NCBI GenBank assembly: GCA_019426215.1 | Contig: CM033399.1 | Location: forward strand, 33,427,022-33,491,021 | DNA: 64,000 bases | DNA from: Buddleja alternifolia | Taxonomy: Eukaryota; Streptophyta; Magnoliopsida; Lamiales; Scrophulariaceae | Direction: 5' to 3' | Shown here: piece by piece, positions 59,206-64,000 of the stretch | How the letters are laid out: each line of letters opens with the position of its first letter | Position numbering within the stretch: position 1 is the first letter of the stretch | Made by a program: the position numbers and the translations under genes | The notes under the pieces: generated by a model | Seen by the model: the letters and a program-made list of their open reading frames with translations, nothing else | Databases searched by the model: none | Told to the model about the DNA's origin: nothing

Positions 59206-61325
59206 CCAATGTTACTCTATTTTTACATATTCTCTCTTGCAAAAAAAGGTTAGTGTCTTACTTAGGCCTCGAAAGTGAAATGTTGGACAAAAGGCCTCGA
59301 AAGTGAAATGTTGGACAAAAGGCCAATCGTTTAAATTTAGTTCTGAATGTTCAAAGAGTTGAAGTGACAAAAAAAAAAAATCTTAGTGCAAATCCAGCCC
59401 ACATCAAATGGGTTTCTATAATAATTAGTCGCCTCGTATTTTATTGTTCATATTTCCTCTTTAGAACTCTACAAAATTAGGTTTCATTTCCTAATATAGA
59501 TAAAGTTAAATCTCAAAATTAGATTTCCTAGTCATGTGATACTACTAATTTTATTAACCATTGCATGTTAAAAGTAATACTTAGTAAAAATACAATTTTA
59601 GTTTTTTCAACTCGTATATGTATGAATTTTGTGTCGCGTCAAATTAAAGCTTCACTATAAGATAAACGTAGTATTGATTTTTGTGAGGAGATATAATCAA
59701 AAGAATTATAGTTATGATGAAAATATATTAAAAGAAATGGTGCGTAGCTCTACATTTCAACTACATTAACTCTTTCACTTTCTCTGATTTTCCACTAATA
59801 AGTATACTTACTTGAAAAGTCGTTTTAGTCTTTGAATATAATAAAATTTCGAATATAAAACAAAGATCTTGATCCTAGAATCTCACATCTTATAAAAATC
59901 AGGAAAAAATAAAATGAAAGTATTCATGCACTAATCTTTGGTGACATAAATGTAGTTCATAAGCAAGCGCATTTGCACGGCTCTATAAACGAGAAATACT
60001 TGACCATGAACGTGCGAACATAGACTTTCTTGAAGGAATTTGAATCAAGTTAAATCAACTTAAGTTACTCAATTGGAGAGGTCAAATTCCATACATTATT
60101 TAAGTAATTAAATATTGAGTTTGAAGAGGCATTAAAGGAGTTCATAATAATACTTAATAGTGTCTGATTTGTTCCAATAATATTGAGTAATTTAGTAAAA
60201 TAAATTTAATGGAACAACAAATTTGGGCTATATTCATAATTAAGTGGATTGATTAAAAGGGCTCCAGCCCGTAATTAGGACGTCAACTAGGCGAGTCCAT
60301 CATGGACACTATGAAAATAAATAATAAGAGTTAATGTGTCATTAGCTACTCATTCGAAAAAAATTCTAATCACTGCAATATGAGAATAGTTCTAGTCTAT
60401 TGTGTGCCTGATTGAATCACATCACTTGGCTCGTACTCATTTTCCGATATACATTTGCCGAGGTTCACCATTTTGCTCAAAAATAGTTCACTAAAAATTA
60501 AGGATTTTTTTTTAAAACCAAAGGGACGGAAGGGGGATGGGAGTTATTCATAATCAATTTGGTCCAACTCGTGTTTTGAAATTGAATTTTCATGGGGTCT
60601 AGCTAGCTAGTGATTAAGATTTCAATGTTCTCAAGTCAAAGTTTTGAGTCTCATCTCGTGCTATGAGACTAAAGAAAGCATGGATCGTCGTTTATGTAGC
60701 ACAATGACCAAGAAAAATGTGGCAAATAAAATAAAACATCTAGATATTTGTTTTCAGTGTAAGCTAAATTTGACCCAAATTTTTTGTATTACTATATCCT
60801 CTTTATAATTATTGTGCAGGCGAGATTTTTTTTTAAATCTACAAAAAATCTATACTAGAAATTTCGCTATCTCAAAGTCCAAAAACGTCAAGCTTTGTTC
60901 CTTTTTTTTTTGGTATTTGCCCCCCAAAAAAGAGGCGGATCAGGGGTTGGTAGGGGTAGTCGGTCCCCTCAACTTTTGAAAAATTATTTTTTTTACTCTA
61001 CAAATTTTTGAATTTTTGTCCCCAGAAATCAAAATTATCAAGTCCTCCCCCCCCCCCCCCCCCCCCTCTCTTTATTTTTTCGTATTCACCCCCCCTCAAG
61101 ATATAAAATCCTAGCTCCATCCTTGCCTGGGGCTAAAAAATTTGGCTCCGTCCTTGATTGTGATTATATGTTGCACAACGATTTAGATGTGTGTTAAATG
61201 TATTTTTTTTTTAAAACAAGTGTTTACCCTTTCTTTCGTTCTTTTTTTTTTCAAATATCTCTTCTATCTATAACATTTTTTAAAAGACATAAACCCACGA
61301 TGGAATAAATAGAACTCAAACTCTA
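59206..61325. other. Intergenic region with a third-type hAT fragment
   Basis: No gene. A 27-bp unit (CCTCGAAAGTGAAATGTTGG) is doubled at 59265-59320. 60895-61155 resembles the hAT family (GGCGGATCAGG, poly-C, CCTAGCTCCATCC, GGCTCCGTCCTTG) but no TSD was found, so it is a decayed copy. The rest is unassigned. Confidence 0.45.
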
Positions 61326-62530
61326 ATTTTTATTTTTTTTGGTAGCTAACGGTAAACATGAAAGTGAAAAATGAGGAAAATACAAAAGAAGACTACACTG
61401 CCTCCAAAATCAGATCCTTCAATTCATCAAGCATAAGATTCCAAAAATGCACCCCTCTTGACAAGAAGTGCCTCATCTTGGCTAACGCATCTGCACAAGA
61501 GTTTCCGTCGCACTTCGTGTGAATAATCCTACTATCCCATGGTTTATTTAATAACTGACGACAATCTTCAATAACACCTCCAAGGGGGTGGGTAGAGGTA
61601 TCCGCTTTAAGTACAAGGTTCACCACCACCTTCGAATCAACTTTGACTTCAATGTTCTCCACTCATCTATTCCATGCAAATATGAGTCCTTCCCGTAGGG
61701 CAAGGAGTTTCACCGTGTTGATCGTTTGTTTCCCAATGTTCCAACTAAAACCCCATATCCAATTTCCTCTATCATCTCTCATAAGGCCTCCTCCCGTTGC
61801 TAGCCCCGTAGAGTCCCGATAACTACCATCCATATTAAGCTTGAACCAACATTGTGGGGGAACATGCCAATTTATGTTACTGCTTGTGGGAATCTTCAAA
61901 GGTCTCACCACCCTAAAGGCTGATTCAATATCCATAGCAAGTTTTTTGGCGGTAAAAACAATATCCCAAAGGTCTTCTGCACGTGCCGAATACACAAATT
62001 CATTGCGCGCCTTCCAAATAGACCAAGCCATGGAGAGAAAAATGATCCTCCAAGGGAAATCAGGGAGCACTATATTACTTAAATTAGCCTTGAGATTCTC
62101 CGGAATCCATGAAGCAATCGAAAACATCATAAACTCGCGAAATTGAGTTGGAGCAATTACGTGTTCCCATATTCTAGCCGAAAGAGGGCAGTCACGAATT
62201 GCATGAGTAGAGGTTTCACTTTCAGAAGAGCACCGAGGGCACAAACTCGTTTCACACCCATGTCGCACAAATCGAAGCGCATTCGTAACCAATCTGGCAC
62301 GTTTTAGCAGCCAAAGAAATAATTTAAGTTTATGGGGACACTTTAGTTTCCACAACCACTTCCAATTGTCACAAGTGTAAATATTCACACCATTCGACTT
62401 TGTAATTGTTGCATAAGCCGAACTACAACTAAAGGCACCATTCGTAGACCTACACCAAATTCTTTTGTCCTTACAATTTGGATCAAATGGAATAATGTGA
62501 TCAAGAATCAAAGTGGTTACAGAAGGTGGA
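61326..62530 (-). mobile_element. 5'-truncated LINE: zf-RVT plus RNase H end of ORF2
   Basis: On the minus strand the frame from 62511 gives a zf-RVT domain (WKWLWKLKCPHKLKLFLWLL, LCPRCSSESETSTHAIRDCP) and an RNase H domain with Asp (KLNMDGSYRD), Glu (LLALREGL), Asp (VKVDSKV) and Asp (CADALAKM). One in-frame TGA at about 61661-61663 splits it, and the frame continues to 61393. An A-rich 3' tail lies at 61326-61342. The 5' end near 62530 lacks all RT sequence, the usual outcome of incomplete reverse transcription. Such sequences are commonly labelled At1g65750-like RNase H proteins. Confidence 0.88.
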
Positions 62531-64000
62531 ATACTCTGAAAGTGAAAATAGGCGCTACCCAGCCAAATGATGGTGACATATAACTAACTACCTTAACTTC
62601 TAAATTACAGGTTCATGAATTAGGATTTAAATTAATTAATTACTTGGATTTAATTTAATTCAAAAGTTGAAAGTCCTCTATGTAAATAAAGACGCTTAAC
62701 TAAAAAATTCATTATCTTTTTAATTTCTACCATCCCAGGAGGCAAATGGTTAATAAAGTAGAATTACTTTTGCTGTGTTGAAGATATTAAATAAAGTGAA
62801 AAACCTAAACACTTGCATTATTAATTAATGCACAATAAAACTAAACTCCCCTTCAATACTACCAAATTGGGATTATACATAGTTTGATTATAATTATATC
62901 GAAATTCAAAATCTTTAACCTTACATCCACGCCAATGAGCAAACAAAATGAAAAGCCAGGAGCGTTGACTTATTTTAAATATAAAATATAGTACTAATTA
63001 TTATGTCAAAAGTACAAACTAGCCAAGTCAATAATTAACTATTTGATCAAGAAAAAAATAAGTCAATAATTAACTAAGCCAACTGGCATTCATTAGTTAA
63101 TTTTGACTTATCCTCAGCTTAATTTAATTAATTAAACTCTGTTGCCCTGCTCCTTCCGTGAACCCTCAAGCCACATTAATTGAGATAAAAATATTAATCC
63201 TCGAAAGATGTGCATTAATAAATAAATTCCACGTAAGTAATTATTCGTATGTACGTATTACGTACATGCACGAGTACGTAAAATGAGAGGTAGCAGACGC
63301 ACGTGTCTGCAGTTGCATGGATTCTGCATGTCGAGTGACTAGATGATATTGTTTTTTTAATATAAGAATAAATTGACAGCTGAGATATGGAATTATAATA
63401 ATGAATAAATATTTGTTAACTTTTCAGTCATTGAACTGTTTAAATCACACACAAAATAGTGGTAATTAATTTAACTGAGTGCCAAAAGGCACTGCAACAA
63501 CAACAGCCACGCCTTATCTGTAAAGATGAAGAATGACTTAGAATGAAAGTGATTGCTTTTTTGTATACAATATAATATACATATATATATATATATGGTA
63601 GAGCTAACAAGATAATAAGAGCATAAAAATTACACAATACAAGAATTTACGTGATTCGACAATTACCTACGCCCGCAGAAAAGAACATAGAATTTGACTA
63701 TTAACGAAAGAGTTACAGAATACAAATGTCAAAAGTGTGAACTGAAATCTAATCTCAATTTTCCCCCATAAATATTGCGTATCGTACCGCAAAGGGCAAT
63801 CCTTCGTCAACCTAGCTGCGTCTCTACTGAACATGCCTTTTAATTATGGATTTTCTGCTATATTTGAGTTTAGGACTTGAACACATGTAACCTATAAAGC
63901 ACGGACACTCCGAAAAGTATCATCGGGCAGTGTCGGGCGCGTGTCGAACACGACACGCCTCCTTCACATGTCGGACACGGCTAATATGTGTTCATGGTTA
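62531..64000. other. Intergenic AT-rich tail with TE scraps
   Basis: No gene. 63690-63830 has hAT-family words (AATATTGCGTATCGTACCGC; GCGTCTCTACTGAAC) and 63640-63670 a GTGATTCGACAATTACCTAC motif common in plant retroelements. 63895-64000 has GTCGGACACGGC-type repeats, probably the edge of another transposon. Confidence 0.4.

Noticed and set aside
5882..61068. Poly-C runs (near 5882, 58937 and 61045) as possible regulatory G-quadruplex sites
   Set aside because: All sit in copies or fragments of the same hAT family, so they are inherited TE sequence; run length is also error-prone in assemblies.

Overview
This is nuclear DNA of a flowering plant, most likely a eudicot. The evidence is spliced genes with GT/GC-AG introns, an AT-rich composition, a PLS-type PPR gene, a plant cell-wall arabinosyltransferase, and a plant-typical mixture of transposons (Copia, L1-type LINEs, a TRIM, tRNA-derived SINEs, hAT, Mutator-like, Stowaway and a probable Helitron end). 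The species cannot be fixed from sequence alone.

Host genes lie at the two ends. Positions 1-887 hold the last three exons of an ABCE1/RLI2-type ribosome-recycling ATPase (+). It faces an intronless PPR gene (1905-4790, -) that closely resembles Arabidopsis At4g19220. The Arabidopsis counterpart of the ABCE gene is, from memory, the neighbouring locus At4g19210, so this pair looks like old microsynteny. Positions 6625-14192 (-) carry a complete 13-exon XEG113-type arabinosyltransferase (642 aa; every exon joins in frame), with one GC-AG intron. At 54315-57252 (+) is a two-exon receptor-like kinase without an ectodomain; its single intron holds a complete TRIM retrotransposon.

The middle (about 14.5-53.5 kb) and the tail (57.3-64 kb) are transposon territory that can be read as nested insertions, because many target-site duplications (TSDs) survive. 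These include: a hAT inside an older element (14.6-16.4 kb); a hAT inside a Mutator-like element (19.5-21.1 kb); a decayed L1-type LINE split by a small TIR element (27.6-32.2 kb); two inverted isopentenyltransferase (IPT) pseudogene fragments flanking a Copia gag fragment that is split by a hAT (32.4-35.2 kb); a tandem duplication (35.35-44.4 kb) whose two copies each received a different transposon in the same AT microsatellite; a 1.3 kb Mutator-like element next to a near-perfect 765 bp palindrome that abuts a SINE (46.4-48.7 kb); and a Copia element that lost everything between its 5' LTR and mid-integrase (49.3-52.0 kb).

I found no CRISPR, no operon-like or defence system and no credible new gene system. 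The valuable content is the dated nesting order, several TSD-defined elements, and unusual deletion and inversion structures. Long AT-rich stretches with nothing recognisable are stated as such.
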